Source of the DNA: Fictibacillus nanhaiensis
GTDB lineage: Bacteria > Bacillota > Bacilli > Bacillales > Fictibacillaceae
NCBI RefSeq assembly: GCF_019801215.1
Contig: NZ_JAHVJO010000002.1
Span: forward strand, 496,001-560,000
Length of the DNA stretch: 64,000 nucleotides
Reading direction: 5' to 3'
Shown here: one piece after another, positions 42,434-51,382 of the stretch
How positions within the stretch are numbered: position 1 is the first letter of the stretch
How the letters are laid out: each line of letters opens with the position of its first letter
The notes under the pieces: generated by a model
Database searches by the model: none
What the model was told of the DNA's origin: nothing
Seen by the model: only the letters and a program-made list of their open reading frames with translations
Translations under genes and position numbers: made by a program

Positions 42434-42757
42434 ATGATGATTGGTGAACGAGTAAAAAAATACCGCACTGAAAAAGGCCTCTCCATAACAGCGTTAGCTG
42501 ATAAAGCTGGAGTAGCCAAATCGTACATAAGTGCACTAGAGAGAAATATTCAGCAAAATCCGTCTATTCAGCTTCTTGAAAAGATTGCGGATGTATTGAA
42601 TATTTCTGTAGACCACTTGATTAAACCTGAAGTGGATACAAAAAGTTTGGACCAAGAATGGGCAAATCTTGTAAAAGAAGCTATGGGTTCTGGTGTAAGC
42701 AAAGAGCAATTTAAAGAATTCTTAGAATTTAATAAATGGAAAAATAAGCAGAGCTAA
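42434..42757 (+). CDS. sinR: SinR master regulator of biofilm formation
   Basis: A 107-residue repressor. The N-terminal HTH is IGERVKKYRTEKGLSITALADKAGVAKSYISALERNIQQNPSIQLLEKIADVLNISVDHLI (close to B. subtilis SinR), and the C-terminal SinI-binding pair is LDQEWANLVKEAMGSGVSKEQFKEFLEFNKWK. The frame is open further upstream to 42362, but that would cross the sinR promoter; ATG 42434 or 42437 matches the family start (MIG). Its likely targets are the GTTCTTwwTAAAGAAC sites in this window. Confidence 0.94.
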   Translation: MMIGERVKKYRTEKGLSITALADKAGVAKSYISALERNIQQNPSIQLLEKIADVLNISVDHLIKPEVDTKSLDQEWANLVKEAMGSGVSKEQFKEFLEFNKWKNKQS

Positions 42758-42788
42758 CCACTGGATACAATGAATCTGGTGGTTTTTT
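42756..42788 (+). terminator. Rho-independent terminator after sinR
   Basis: AACCACTGGAT and ATCTGGTGGTT pair with inner mismatches, followed by six Ts. Confidence 0.8.
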
Positions 42789-42849
42789 GTTGGGTAGTTT
42801 TGCTACTTGTTCGTATCAGATAGACAAAAATAGTGATATGTTTTTTTCT

Positions 42850-42873
42850 GGGGACAGACCCGGGTCTGTCCCC
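42850..42873. repeat. Perfect 24-bp palindromic repeat, copy 1
   Basis: GGGGACAGACCC followed at once by its own reverse complement. An identical copy is at 44124-44147, on the other side of the STAS gene; half copies are at 59407 and 62259. Confidence 0.9.
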
Positions 42874-42960
42874 CTGTCAAAAAATTTATGTTTCATCACC
42901 TGTTAAAGAGGGAATACGATTAGAGTGTCTATTATTTTAGGGGCTAATGGAGGTTTTTTT

Positions 42961-44010
42961 ATGAGTAAGACACCTAACGAAATAACAGAATTTCAAAAAA
43001 GCGTAGATGTGAATGGATATGCTTTTCATTGGGACATTGAAAAAGGGGTTTTCCAATACGAAGGCGCGGACGTCATGATGTTTTGGATCGATTCTGCATT
43101 TAAGGTCTTCCTTGATTCGATTGAAGAGATATCAGGCCAAGGCACAGCAGATCTTGTTTATGAGACAGCTGGCTATCGAACGGGTCTTGTTGTAAGTGAC
43201 TTTTATAAAACTTCTTTTGAAGATATTAGCAATATAGCAAAAATACTGCCCAACCTGTATGCAACGGCTGGGTGGGGAAAAACGAATATTGACCTGGATT
43301 TAGAAAAGAAAGAAGCTAATATTTCGATTTCGAACAGCTGGGAGACAAAGATTAAAAAAGCACAAGGCAGCAATCGTATTGGACGATTCCTTCCTGGCCA
43401 TTGGGCTGGTGTATTCACGGGTTTATTTGAAACAAACATGTGGTACGAAGTGTTAAACGATAATTCAAATCCAAATATAATCAACATTAAAATTTCCGAG
43501 TCAGATATAACACCTAGCGATAATATTCGTGACCTTGTACAGCGCGAAGAACAAAACCAGATTATGAAGCTTGAAGCAATGGTTGAAAATCGCACACAAG
43601 AACTAACGGACTTGATTCGGGAAATTTCTTCTCCTATTATTCCGGTAACGGATAATATCGTTGTTATTCCGCTTATTGGCAAATACAATGAGCTTCGTTC
43701 TAAAGAGATGTTGGAGAATACGCTTACGGCTCTGCCTCAGCATCGTGCAAAATTCGTTATTTTAGATTTGACTGGTATTAAATCCATCGATTCCGAAATG
43801 ATTGACATGTTAAATAAGTTAGTCTCTTCAGCGCGATTGTTTGGAATGGAAACGTTGCTTGTCGGCATATCGCCAGAGTTGAGTATAGAGGTTACAAAAC
43901 ACCAATACTCACTTGGAGACAGCACCTATTTCAGAAATTTAAAGCATGCAATCTATTTCGCATTTGCTAAAGAAGGCATGCAAATACAAGAGCCAGGAAA
44001 AATGAAATAA
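42961..44010 (+). CDS. STAS-domain protein of the RsbR type with N-terminal sensor
   Basis: A 349-residue cytosolic protein from ATG 42961 (GGAGG eight bases upstream). The first about 185 residues form a V4R/XylR-N-like sensor (FYKTSFEDISNIAKILPNLYATAGWGKTNIDLD; HWAGVFTGLFE), linked by a helix to a C-terminal STAS domain (VTDNIVVIPLIGKYNELRSKEMLENTLTALPQHRAKFVILDLTGIKSIDSEMIDMLNKLV). RsbR-type proteins form stressosomes that lead to sigma-B. The usual DxT phosphosite reads IDSEM, with Ser for Thr. Exact signal unknown. Confidence 0.85.
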   Translation: MSKTPNEITEFQKSVDVNGYAFHWDIEKGVFQYEGADVMMFWIDSAFKVFLDSIEEISGQGTADLVYETAGYRTGLVVSDFYKTSFEDISNIAKILPNLYATAGWGKTNIDLDLEKKEANISISNSWETKIKKAQGSNRIGRFLPGHWAGVFTGLFETNMWYEVLNDNSNPNIINIKISESDITPSDNIRDLVQREEQNQIMKLEAMVENRTQELTDLIREISSPIIPVTDNIVVIPLIGKYNELRSKEMLENTLTALPQHRAKFVILDLTGIKSIDSEMIDMLNKLVSSARLFGMETLLVGISPELSIEVTKHQYSLGDSTYFRNLKHAIYFAFAKEGMQIQEPGKMK

Positions 44011-44022
44011 TGATCATTTCAC

Positions 44023-44070
44023 AAAAAAGGAATGGCGCGTCATAATCGTTGACGCGCCATTCCTTTTTTT
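44023..44070 (+). terminator. Very strong Rho-independent terminator
   Basis: AAAAAAGGAATGGCGCGTC and its exact complement form a 19-bp stem with a T-run. Confidence 0.93.
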
Positions 44071-44123
44071 ATTTCTCTTGTGTCCTTCTCGTATGCACAA
44101 AATACAAGGAAGTGTAATTGTAT

Positions 44124-44147
44124 GGGGACAGACCCGGGTCTGTCCCC
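44124..44147. repeat. Perfect 24-bp palindromic repeat, copy 2
   Basis: Identical to 42850-42873 at all 24 positions. It follows the terminator of the STAS gene. Confidence 0.9.
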
Positions 44148-44260
44148 ATTTTCTTTAAACCCCAGCATTTGTCTAAGCAACTTGTCTTTCATCTACATAT
44201 GATGTATAGAAACCGAAGCCAGTTATGGAAATCGGTATCATTTTGTGAGGTGAATTTTTT

Positions 44261-44452
44261 ATGGGTTACAAGAAAAAGCATGATAGAAAGTGTTGGAAGA
44301 AGCACCACGACCATAAGTGTGAATCTTCTTCATCCTCCTCCTCTTCTTCATGTTCGTCTTCTAGCTACGAGCACTTCAAGTGTAAGAAGTGCCGTAAGAG
44401 AAAGCGTAAGTGTCGTTGCTTCGATCCTTGGGCAAAAATCTTGTTCTGCTAA
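44261..44452 (+). CDS. Small Cys/Lys/Ser-rich protein, probably spore coat
   Basis: A 63-residue protein: basic start (MGYKKKHDRKCWKKHHDHKC), a poly-Ser stretch (nine Ser at about 22-30), then KCKKCRKRKRKCRC and an FC end. Such low-complexity CxxC/Lys-rich proteins occur in spore coat or exosporium. GTGAGGTG precedes the ATG. A CATATGAT element at 44195-44202 resembles a sigma-K -10, which would fit late mother-cell expression. Classification is by composition only. Confidence 0.65.
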   Translation: MGYKKKHDRKCWKKHHDHKCESSSSSSSSSCSSSSYEHFKCKKCRKRKRKCRCFDPWAKILFC

Positions 44453-44490
44453 AAAAAAGAAGAGTCCGAACCAATCGGACTCTTTTTTTT
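44453..44490 (+). terminator. Rho-independent terminator
   Basis: AGAGTCCG and CGGACTCT pair, flanked by A-run and T-run, so it probably works in both directions. Confidence 0.9.
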
Positions 44491-44494
44491 GCTA

Positions 44495-45148
44495 TTATAG
44501 ACGTTTTGTTCCGATATAACGCGGCTTCCAGTACGAGTTGCTCATCTCTGAAATGGTTACGCCTTTAGAGGAAGACGCATGAATGAACTTTCCGTCTCCA
44601 ATATAGATTCCCATATGAGAGGCACCTGGCTCGTACGTTTCAAAGAATACTAGATCTCCAACAGCTTGTGTAGACACTTTGTATCCTGTGTTTGCCCACA
44701 TTTCTTTTACCGTTCGCGGCAAGTAGATGCTGTGAGAGTTTTTAAATACATAATTGATATACCCTGAGCAGTCGAATCCACTAGGGCTTGTCCCGCCCCA
44801 TTTGTAAGGTGTTCCCGTATAACGCTTTGCGTAATCTACTAAGTATGAGTTATTCACCTTATAAACGCCTAATTTGTTAAATGTGCTGCGTCCAGCGATT
44901 CCGTCTGCTGTTAGTCCTTTTGCACGTTGAAAGCTTGCCACAGCATTTTTTGTATAAGAGCCGTAATACGAAGTCGGCGATCCGCTATATGTAAAATAAC
45001 CTTTATCGCGCAATATGGTTTGTAACGTCTTTACATCAGAATGTGTCATCGTCGGGCGAAGCGTTTGATCTCCAATATTTGCGAATGCTTGTACAGGTGA
45101 CAATAATAGAGCCGTTCCTAAAACCGAAGTTGCAATCCATTTTTTCAT
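44495..45148 (-). CDS. Secreted peptidoglycan endopeptidase, NlpC/P60 with PG-binding domain
   Basis: A 217-residue wall hydrolase: signal peptide (about 1-24, AFANIG), a PG_binding_1 domain (about 33-92, HSDVKTLQTILRDKGYFTY...DGIAGRSTFNKLG), and a C-terminal NlpC/P60 domain. The catalytic Cys is in GFDCSGY (about 127), with His in SHMGIYIG and KFIHASS. It cleaves the D-Glu-mDAP type stem-peptide bond. Single gene. Confidence 0.93.
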   Translation of the reverse strand: MKKWIATSVLGTALLLSPVQAFANIGDQTLRPTMTHSDVKTLQTILRDKGYFTYSGSPTSYYGSYTKNAVASFQRAKGLTADGIAGRSTFNKLGVYKVNNSYLVDYAKRYTGTPYKWGGTSPSGFDCSGYINYVFKNSHSIYLPRTVKEMWANTGYKVSTQAVGDLVFFETYEPGASHMGIYIGDGKFIHASSSKGVTISEMSNSYWKPRYIGTKRL

Positions 45149-45295
45149 TATTTATCCCAAACCCCTTTTATTTTCCAAGTAATCTATTATTATCCTACTA
45201 TATTATAAAAGGGTTGTGTTTTACGCTTCGGTTACGAAAAATAGGAATATCGTCTATCTTGTCATAATCTGTCGTTTAGACATAATAGATTTTTT

Positions 45296-45748
45296 TTAAA
45301 TCGTTTTGGCCTTTTCAAGATACTCTTTAGCTGGATCTGGATGAGTATATCTGGCCATTGCTGTTTTGTGTTTTCTTAAACCTAACTTTTCATAAAATCC
45401 CTCTCTCCCAGTTGTTGCTGTTAAATGGATAAAGAATATGTCATCTACTTTTGATAGGATATCGTTCATAATTTTCTTTCCGATTCCTATCCCTTGGAAT
45501 TCCGGATGAACGATAACATCATAAATCGCCCCATAAAAGACACCATCCGTTACAACTCTTCCGCAGCCGATAAGTTGTCTATCTAAATAGGCTAATGTTA
45601 CAAAATAACTGGAATCATATGCTTTTTTGAGTTTTTCTTTAGGAAACCCATCCCATTTAACCGCTTTGTAAAGTGCCTCCAATTCGACCCAATCGATATT
45701 TTTTATATCATTCGTTATCGTTACGTTTGAAACGATATTTGTTTTCAT
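45296..45748 (-). CDS. GNAT acetyltransferase (1)
   Basis: A 150-residue acetyltransferase with the acetyl-CoA loop VHPEFQGIGIGKKIMNDILSK and a YEKLGLRKHKTAMARYTHP end. CGGGAGGA precedes ATG 45748. The next gene upstream is a second GNAT of the same subgroup, with 29 bp between. Substrate unknown. Confidence 0.88.
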   Translation of the reverse strand: MKTNIVSNVTITNDIKNIDWVELEALYKAVKWDGFPKEKLKKAYDSSYFVTLAYLDRQLIGCGRVVTDGVFYGAIYDVIVHPEFQGIGIGKKIMNDILSKVDDIFFIHLTATTGREGFYEKLGLRKHKTAMARYTHPDPAKEYLEKAKTI

Positions 45749-45777
45749 TTCTTTTCCTCCCGATTACATGTGGACAC

Positions 45778-46194
45778 TTATTTTCTTCTCATGAGATTGC
45801 TTCCATTAACATTTGTTGTAAACCCGAATTTTTCATAGTATGAAATAAGGCTGTCAGGACAATAAAGCTCAATCCGCTCTGCCTTTTGAATTAAAGGATG
45901 GTTCATCATACTTTCCATTAACAATATCCCTAATCCATTATTCCGATTATCCTGATGAACAATTACATCAAAAATGATTGCTCGATAAATCGTATCTGAT
46001 ATTGCTCGTGCAAATCCTGCTAATTTTCCCGTTTCTTCTTCTATTAACCCTATAACAACGGTACTGTTTTCAACCATCTGTTCAATATCAGGACTTTTTC
46101 TTTCTTGTGTCCACCACTCGTTTTTAAACAGTTGTTTTAATTCCTCTAACTGTATGCCATTTAACTTTTCGACTACTCTATAATTCATTTTCAA
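45778..46194 (-). CDS. GNAT acetyltransferase (2)
   Basis: A 138-residue acetyltransferase with VHQDNRNNGLGILLMESMMNHPLI and SYYEKFGFT. It shares the 'DTIYRAIIFDVIVH' strand with its neighbour (DGVFYGAIYDVIVH), so the pair arose by tandem duplication and divergence. GAGGAGGC precedes ATG 46194. Substrate unknown. Confidence 0.87.
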   Translation of the reverse strand: MKMNYRVVEKLNGIQLEELKQLFKNEWWTQERKSPDIEQMVENSTVVIGLIEEETGKLAGFARAISDTIYRAIIFDVIVHQDNRNNGLGILLMESMMNHPLIQKAERIELYCPDSLISYYEKFGFTTNVNGSNLMRRK

Positions 46195-46395
46195 GCCTCC
46201 TCTACATTATAAAATATGACAAATTTCTCTGTTTTCCTCTTCTGCAAAAAAAAAGACCCGTCATAATAACAGGTGCTAAATAGAAATTCTTTTCCTTTGA
46301 GAAGACGGATGTATGGAAGTATTAACTACTATTTTTTAATTGTAAGGTCTCAATTTTTATAATGCCTCACTCAATCAGTATCCTCAATTATTTAA

Positions 46396-47109
46396 CTATC
46401 CAACAATCGCGCCAAGCGTCTCCGCAAAATTTTTAGAATGTGTGATCGATCCAAACTGACGGACTTTTTGCTTTGAGCCGTAAAAGAGCAGCTCGCCTTC
46501 TTTTATGATTAAAAAAGAGGTGCAGAGCGATTCGAGCTCTTGTGCGTCATGACTGGAATACAGGATCGTCTTCCCTTCACTCGCTAACTGACGGAGGTCG
46601 TTCACGATCTCTTGCTTGGCTGAAATGTCGATGCCGACTGTCGGTTCGTCAAGTATCAATATATCCGGGTCATGCAGCAAGGCGATTAAAATATTAAGCT
46701 TTCGCTGGTTGCCTCCTGACAGATGCTTCACCTTTTTATCAAGATGCTCAGCAAGCCGCCACTCCTCACATCGCTTCATCCAGCTCTCTACAGATGAACT
46801 TTTGGCAAGCTTTGCAAAGAAACGCAGATTTTCTCGTGCTGTCAGTTCATGATACAGGGCGATTTCCTGTGGCACATACCCGATACGCTCACGGATTTTT
46901 TTTGTTTCTTTTTTTGCATCCATCCCGCTGATCTGAACCGTACCGCTCGTTTCCCTCATGATTGTGGCAATAATTTTAAGAAGCGTCGACTTCCCTGCTC
47001 CGTTCTGGCCAACAACGCCTACTGTTTCTCCTTTTTCAATAAAGAAGTTCATTTCCTTTAGGACTTCTTTTTTGCCAAACTTTTTTGAAAGATTTTCTGC
47101 TGCAATCAC
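46396..47109 (-). CDS. ABC transporter ATP-binding protein
   Basis: A 237-residue ATPase: Walker A GQNGAGKST, Q-loop YVPQEIALY, signature HLSGGNQRK, Walker B ILILDEPTVGID, H-loop SSHD. It resembles ABC-2 exporters of the NatA/CcmA class. GTG start at 47109 overlaps the permease stop (GTGA). It powers the two permeases encoded upstream. Confidence 0.93.
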   Translation of the reverse strand: MIAAENLSKKFGKKEVLKEMNFFIEKGETVGVVGQNGAGKSTLLKIIATIMRETSGTVQISGMDAKKETKKIRERIGYVPQEIALYHELTARENLRFFAKLAKSSSVESWMKRCEEWRLAEHLDKKVKHLSGGNQRKLNILIALLHDPDILILDEPTVGIDISAKQEIVNDLRQLASEGKTILYSSHDAQELESLCTSFLIIKEGELLFYGSKQKVRQFGSITHSKNFAETLGAIVG

Positions 47110-48269
47110 GCGTTGTCACCTGCCTTTATGGTTGAAATACCGTATAGTACGACGCTAATTCCGATTAATAGTATGGAAATGAGAAACGTTCCTTGATTCA
47201 CAGCAGACATGACCCAATTTTGCGGGGTCCATTGGGCCGTTTTTTGTAAAAATATTGAGAGTTCGTCACTCGGAAAAAAGGTTCCGCTTAAGAGGGAAGT
47301 TCCGAGTACAACAAACAGCGTGACCGATTGCCACGTTCGATGGCTGTGAACGAAATACGCAAACAAGAGACTTATTGCGTTCAAAAACAGGACATAGCCG
47401 ATAAAAACGGCCATTGTCGACCCACTGAGCAGAAGCTCCCCCCTCCACCAGCCAAATCCAGCTAATAAAATCAGCAGCTCCAGCTGTAGGAGGAGCACAC
47501 CCAGCGCGTTTCCAGCCCAATAGACGGACAACTTCCCTGCTGAATAGGGAACACGAGATCTCATTCCACAATCACGGTCTTTGATCGGCCAGCTGTTCCA
47601 TAAAAAGGTGAACAACATAAGCAGAAGGAGCATGCCAGGCACGTAAATGGAAGTACCTGCTGCGTCAGCGGTCTGTGCTTTTTCTCGTGTTGTTCCCACT
47701 TTGTAATCAATAGTCATGAGCGGCACTGGGTCCCAATGTTGATCACTGAAAATCCATGCCTCTTTCCAAACCGACTTTTGTTCCTTTTGATTTAACTGTT
47801 CCCTTTTGCCGTATGTTTTTAAAACGGTATTGGCGCCGTACGAATTGCTCGACAAGCGCTTCACTTCACTTGCAAAAATCTCGCGCACTAAACCGTGTGA
47901 TAGCGAACCCGTCGAAAGCCATAAGGTCACCGTTTCATCTTCTTCATTTTTCTGAATATTTTCCATAAATCCTTCTGAGATCAAAAATCCGACATCTGCT
48001 TTTTGCGTTTCGATCGCGTTTCGTGCTTCTTCTTCCGTAGCGGTCGTTACGGATAAGGCAGGGTTGCTGCTCACTCGTTCGATAACCGTCTTGGAATATT
48101 TCGTAGAGTCATGATCGACAATAACAACAGGCACTTTTGTGTGGTTTGCCGTTTTTTCTACAGACAGATCGAATAAGCCGAGCAAGAGCACGGGAATCAC
48201 GAGCCCGACCCAGCTCCACGGACTTTTAAGCAATAATTTTATACGTGTAAAGGCAATTGTCCAGACCAT
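47106..48269 (-). CDS. ABC-2 type permease (2)
   Basis: A 387-residue protein from ATG 48269 (AAGAGG upstream; the frame stays open to 48323). One N-terminal helix, a large extracellular domain (about 40-190), then five helices, the ABC-2 (YhgE/NodJ-like) layout. Overlaps permease 1 by 31 bp and the ATPase by 4 bp. Substrate unknown; this class exports lipids, drugs or peptides. Confidence 0.88.
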   Translation of the reverse strand: MVWTIAFTRIKLLLKSPWSWVGLVIPVLLLGLFDLSVEKTANHTKVPVVIVDHDSTKYSKTVIERVSSNPALSVTTATEEEARNAIETQKADVGFLISEGFMENIQKNEEDETVTLWLSTGSLSHGLVREIFASEVKRLSSNSYGANTVLKTYGKREQLNQKEQKSVWKEAWIFSDQHWDPVPLMTIDYKVGTTREKAQTADAAGTSIYVPGMLLLLMLFTFLWNSWPIKDRDCGMRSRVPYSAGKLSVYWAGNALGVLLLQLELLILLAGFGWWRGELLLSGSTMAVFIGYVLFLNAISLLFAYFVHSHRTWQSVTLFVVLGTSLLSGTFFPSDELSIFLQKTAQWTPQNWVMSAVNQGTFLISILLIGISVVLYGISTIKAGDNA

Positions 48270-49468
48270 AACAACCTCTTCTTTATCATGATAAGTAACA
48301 AACCTAAGATCCATAACACACATGAGAAACTGAGTAACAGTACAACCGGCAGCACTGAACCACTCCCTGAAAAGAGATGTTCAATTAGACCTTGATGTGT
48401 GTGATGCATGATGTTTAAAACGCTCACGCTGCGCCACATTTGGGGCAGGTACGATAAAGGCACGACACTTCCGCTGCTTGCTGTTATTCCAATGACCAGC
48501 AGAATACCCGCTCCCCATTTTGAACCGTTCTGTACAAAAAGCTCCTGACAAAGAGCAAACAATGAACTGACCGCTAAACAATAGGCTAAGAGAATACTAG
48601 TTGCTTCTACACTCCACAATTTTGTCGCCATGTAAAACAGCCCCGTTAAAAGAGCACTTTGGATGACGAGCAGAACGAACACGGACAGGATGTTGCCGAA
48701 AAAGAAAACGGAAGGACGTATCCCTTGTAGAGAAAGGCGTTCCCGCAGTGCCCTTTGTTCGCTTCTTGACGTTAAGCTCATGCCAAATAAGCCACCGATT
48801 AAAAGGAGGATCAACACCCCTGAAATGCTGTAAAATTCGATCGGGGTCATTCCGCCAAACACACTTAAGACTTCGGTTTCATAGATGTTGTTTCGGTTTA
48901 ACGCGTGTAAGGTAAAATCCGTAATGATGGTTGTTCGATATGTTTCAAACTCTTCGGAACTGAGCCCCAGCTTTCTTAAATAATGAAAAGCAGTGTTTGC
49001 CCCGCTTTGGGCGGATGAAATTAAGTTTGCATTGCTTGTCATCACTTGCTTTAAGAGTTCCGCTTGAAAGGCGCGTTCGGGGTTTCCGATCACGGTTACA
49101 GGAATGTTCGTACCGCGCTGAATGCCGTTTGTGAAGCCTTCTGGCACGATGACCATGCCTGCGATCTCGTTTGCGGCTAACCGTTCACTTGCTGTTTTTG
49201 CATCTGTTTTTTGAAAAGAGAGCACAGCTTGCAGTTCTTCAGATTCTTCGTATTGTTTCATTAATAGTTTCGTTTCGAAGGTGTTATCCTCATCCACAAT
49301 GGCTACTTCAAAAGGCTCTACCCACTGTTTGTCGTCAAGAAGGGGTTTCATGCCCACATACGTGATTCCGAGCAAAAGAAGCGGAAAAAACATCATCGCA
49401 AACAACGGCAGAGGCTGTTTTAGCCAGCATTTTACGGTGAGATGGGCAATGAGCAACGTTTGCCTCAT
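48239..49468 (-). CDS. ABC-2 type permease (1)
   Basis: A 409-residue protein with the same layout as permease 2: helix, extracellular domain with VAIVDEDNTFETKLL and GMVIVPEGFTNGIQRG, then helices from about 225. AAAGGAAT precedes ATG 49468. First gene of a three-gene exporter operon that probably works as a heterodimer. Confidence 0.88.
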   Translation of the reverse strand: MRQTLLIAHLTVKCWLKQPLPLFAMMFFPLLLLGITYVGMKPLLDDKQWVEPFEVAIVDEDNTFETKLLMKQYEESEELQAVLSFQKTDAKTASERLAANEIAGMVIVPEGFTNGIQRGTNIPVTVIGNPERAFQAELLKQVMTSNANLISSAQSGANTAFHYLRKLGLSSEEFETYRTTIITDFTLHALNRNNIYETEVLSVFGGMTPIEFYSISGVLILLLIGGLFGMSLTSRSEQRALRERLSLQGIRPSVFFFGNILSVFVLLVIQSALLTGLFYMATKLWSVEATSILLAYCLAVSSLFALCQELFVQNGSKWGAGILLVIGITASSGSVVPLSYLPQMWRSVSVLNIMHHTHQGLIEHLFSGSGSVLPVVLLLSFSCVLWILGLLLIMIKKRLLWSGQLPLHV

Positions 49469-49499
49469 AAGAATAATTCCTTTCGTGCGAATTTTTTTA

Positions 49500-49545
49500 A
49501 AAAAAGGACAAAGATAAACTTACATACAGTTATCTCTGTCCTTTT
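49500..49545 (-). terminator. Rho-independent terminator of the 541-aa membrane protein gene
   Basis: AAAAGGACAgAGATAACT and its near-complement form a long stem; T-run on the minus strand. Confidence 0.85.
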
Positions 49546-49561
49546 AATTATATAGGTCTAC

Positions 49562-51187
49562 TTATAGTCCTTGAAGAAATTGAGCGTTTTCACCCATAAA
49601 TTGTTCAAGGTTGCGTTGGATCTCGGACATCATGCCCATCATTTCAGCGTCGCTCATCTCTGCTACGTTAACCGCTTTTCCTTCTGATAGTTCAGGAAAT
49701 GATAGCTTCTCACCGAATGTTGTTTTTGTTTTGATGTTCAGCCCGACATTGATATCGCCCATTGATGGGTCATTTCCAATCAATGTTACTTTGTAATCGT
49801 GGTTCGCATAATCTTTATCCAGATTTTGGTCACCTTTATGCTCAACTTCAATCGTCATATCAGGAATCGGCAACGGTGCATCTCCTGCTGGAACAAGCTG
49901 TGCTGTCCATTTAGACTTTTCGCTCGTACCTTCTCCTTTAATATGAAAGCCCAGACCTTCTGTTGAACCGTTCTCTGTGAATTCAAACTTCGCTTTAATA
50001 TCGCGCTTCTTTCCTTCACCCTTTGGTTCGCTTTGCATTTTTACATCCACTAGCAATGCTTCGTCTACAGGACCCGCGTTAATCGTCCAAGATGAATTCG
50101 TTACATCACCTTTCGTCCAGCTCTCAGACTTGTAGTTCATCGGAACGGCTTCCTCGCCGTCCGCGCCAAAGCTCATATTCAAGTCACGGCTTACGACTTT
50201 TTCGTCATTGTTGATAATTACGACTTGCTTCATGCCATCAGGAATTTGCAAGTTGTCGTTGATTTCTGCTTTAAGATCAGCCAGACCTTTTTTCAGTTCT
50301 TTTTTTGCATCTTCTTTACTCATTACACCTGTACTGCTCATCGTCCCTGGAAGACCACCTGACAATGATCCTTGTTCAGCAATCGCATCCAGAATCTCCT
50401 CGTCTTTCTCAATTTTTTCAATAAAGTTGATCAACAGTGTTTTTGTTTCTTTTTCAGAAAGTGTAACCGTTAACTGGCGAAGCTTTTCACCTTTAAAGTC
50501 TACATTTTCCTGTTGTGTCACATTCTCGTCTTGAATGCTGTCCGCGTATACTTTTGCAAACTCTTTGAACGCTGCATCGCGTGCTTCTTCACTAAGGTCG
50601 CCTTCTATTGCTTTAAAGAAGTTTTCAAGTTTCTCCATGCCTTCATAAGCAGGATCGAACTTGCGCATCACATCGCCAAACTGATTGTTCGGAAAGTAAG
50701 CGTGTTTTTCATAAACAGCAGGTACGCTCAATGCTGTTTCTTTGTTGTTTTGGTAAAATTCAGCTTTTACTAGGTCTGTGTTGTTCGTTACGAGTGCAAC
50801 ATCAGCAGATCCTTCTTCTTTTTTCGGGTCATGCTGAGTCGTCATCTTAATCTCACTGTTTTGTAAAATAGAGCCGATTAAAGCCGCTTCCATTCCTGTT
50901 GCTCCAAGCATACCCATGTCCATTTCCACGCCAACACGGGCTTCAGACTTATATGCTTCTTTCATTTGCTTATCTTGTAAAGCTAATGCATCATCAAAGC
51001 TTTCTTCAAAAGACTCGTTCATCGCCTTGAACGTGTTCAGCTCTGACTTCAAATACAGTTCACGTGGAGATAGATCGATGAACATAGCATATGCTGTAGC
51101 TGCCATCGCAAGTAAAGCGACAATAGCCAGTCCAATGATTATCGGACGTTTTTTACTTCCTGTACTCTGATTTACTTGAGTTTCCAT
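49562..51187 (-). CDS. Membrane-anchored extracytoplasmic protein, 541 residues, unknown function
   Basis: Cytosolic tail, one membrane helix (about 15-37), then a large extracellular, acidic and Met-rich domain (MDMGMLGATGMEAAL; QDKQMKEAYKSEARVG). It resembles DUF6583-type proteins of Bacillus, mostly beta with helical parts, but I name no function. GAGGGGG precedes ATG 51187. Single gene. Confidence 0.72.
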   Translation of the reverse strand: METQVNQSTGSKKRPIIIGLAIVALLAMAATAYAMFIDLSPRELYLKSELNTFKAMNESFEESFDDALALQDKQMKEAYKSEARVGVEMDMGMLGATGMEAALIGSILQNSEIKMTTQHDPKKEEGSADVALVTNNTDLVKAEFYQNNKETALSVPAVYEKHAYFPNNQFGDVMRKFDPAYEGMEKLENFFKAIEGDLSEEARDAAFKEFAKVYADSIQDENVTQQENVDFKGEKLRQLTVTLSEKETKTLLINFIEKIEKDEEILDAIAEQGSLSGGLPGTMSSTGVMSKEDAKKELKKGLADLKAEINDNLQIPDGMKQVVIINNDEKVVSRDLNMSFGADGEEAVPMNYKSESWTKGDVTNSSWTINAGPVDEALLVDVKMQSEPKGEGKKRDIKAKFEFTENGSTEGLGFHIKGEGTSEKSKWTAQLVPAGDAPLPIPDMTIEVEHKGDQNLDKDYANHDYKVTLIGNDPSMGDINVGLNIKTKTTFGEKLSFPELSEGKAVNVAEMSDAEMMGMMSEIQRNLEQFMGENAQFLQGL

Positions 51188-51382
51188 CGTTTGGTTGTCC
51201 CCCTCTTAATAGATATATAATCATTTCCCTACCAACTTAGTACACTGTTATTCTAAAAAAATACCAGTTTCTTCAATACTGACAAAGATGGGTAATTTAG
51301 GAATTTTTATACCTGCAGCTTTCTACTATACCTTAATTCTAGCGATATATCCATTAAAATAGGGTAGTAAGAAAGTTTGATT

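Noticed and set aside
44118-44519. Frame overlapping the small Cys-rich gene
   Set aside because: It starts inside the palindromic repeat and covers the terminator; the 63-aa frame has the ribosome site and the Cys pattern.
45296-46194. Tandem GNATs as MccE-type self-immunity for the ThiF locus
   Set aside because: They lie 5-6 kb away beyond sinI-sinR and other single-gene units, and nothing in sequence links them.
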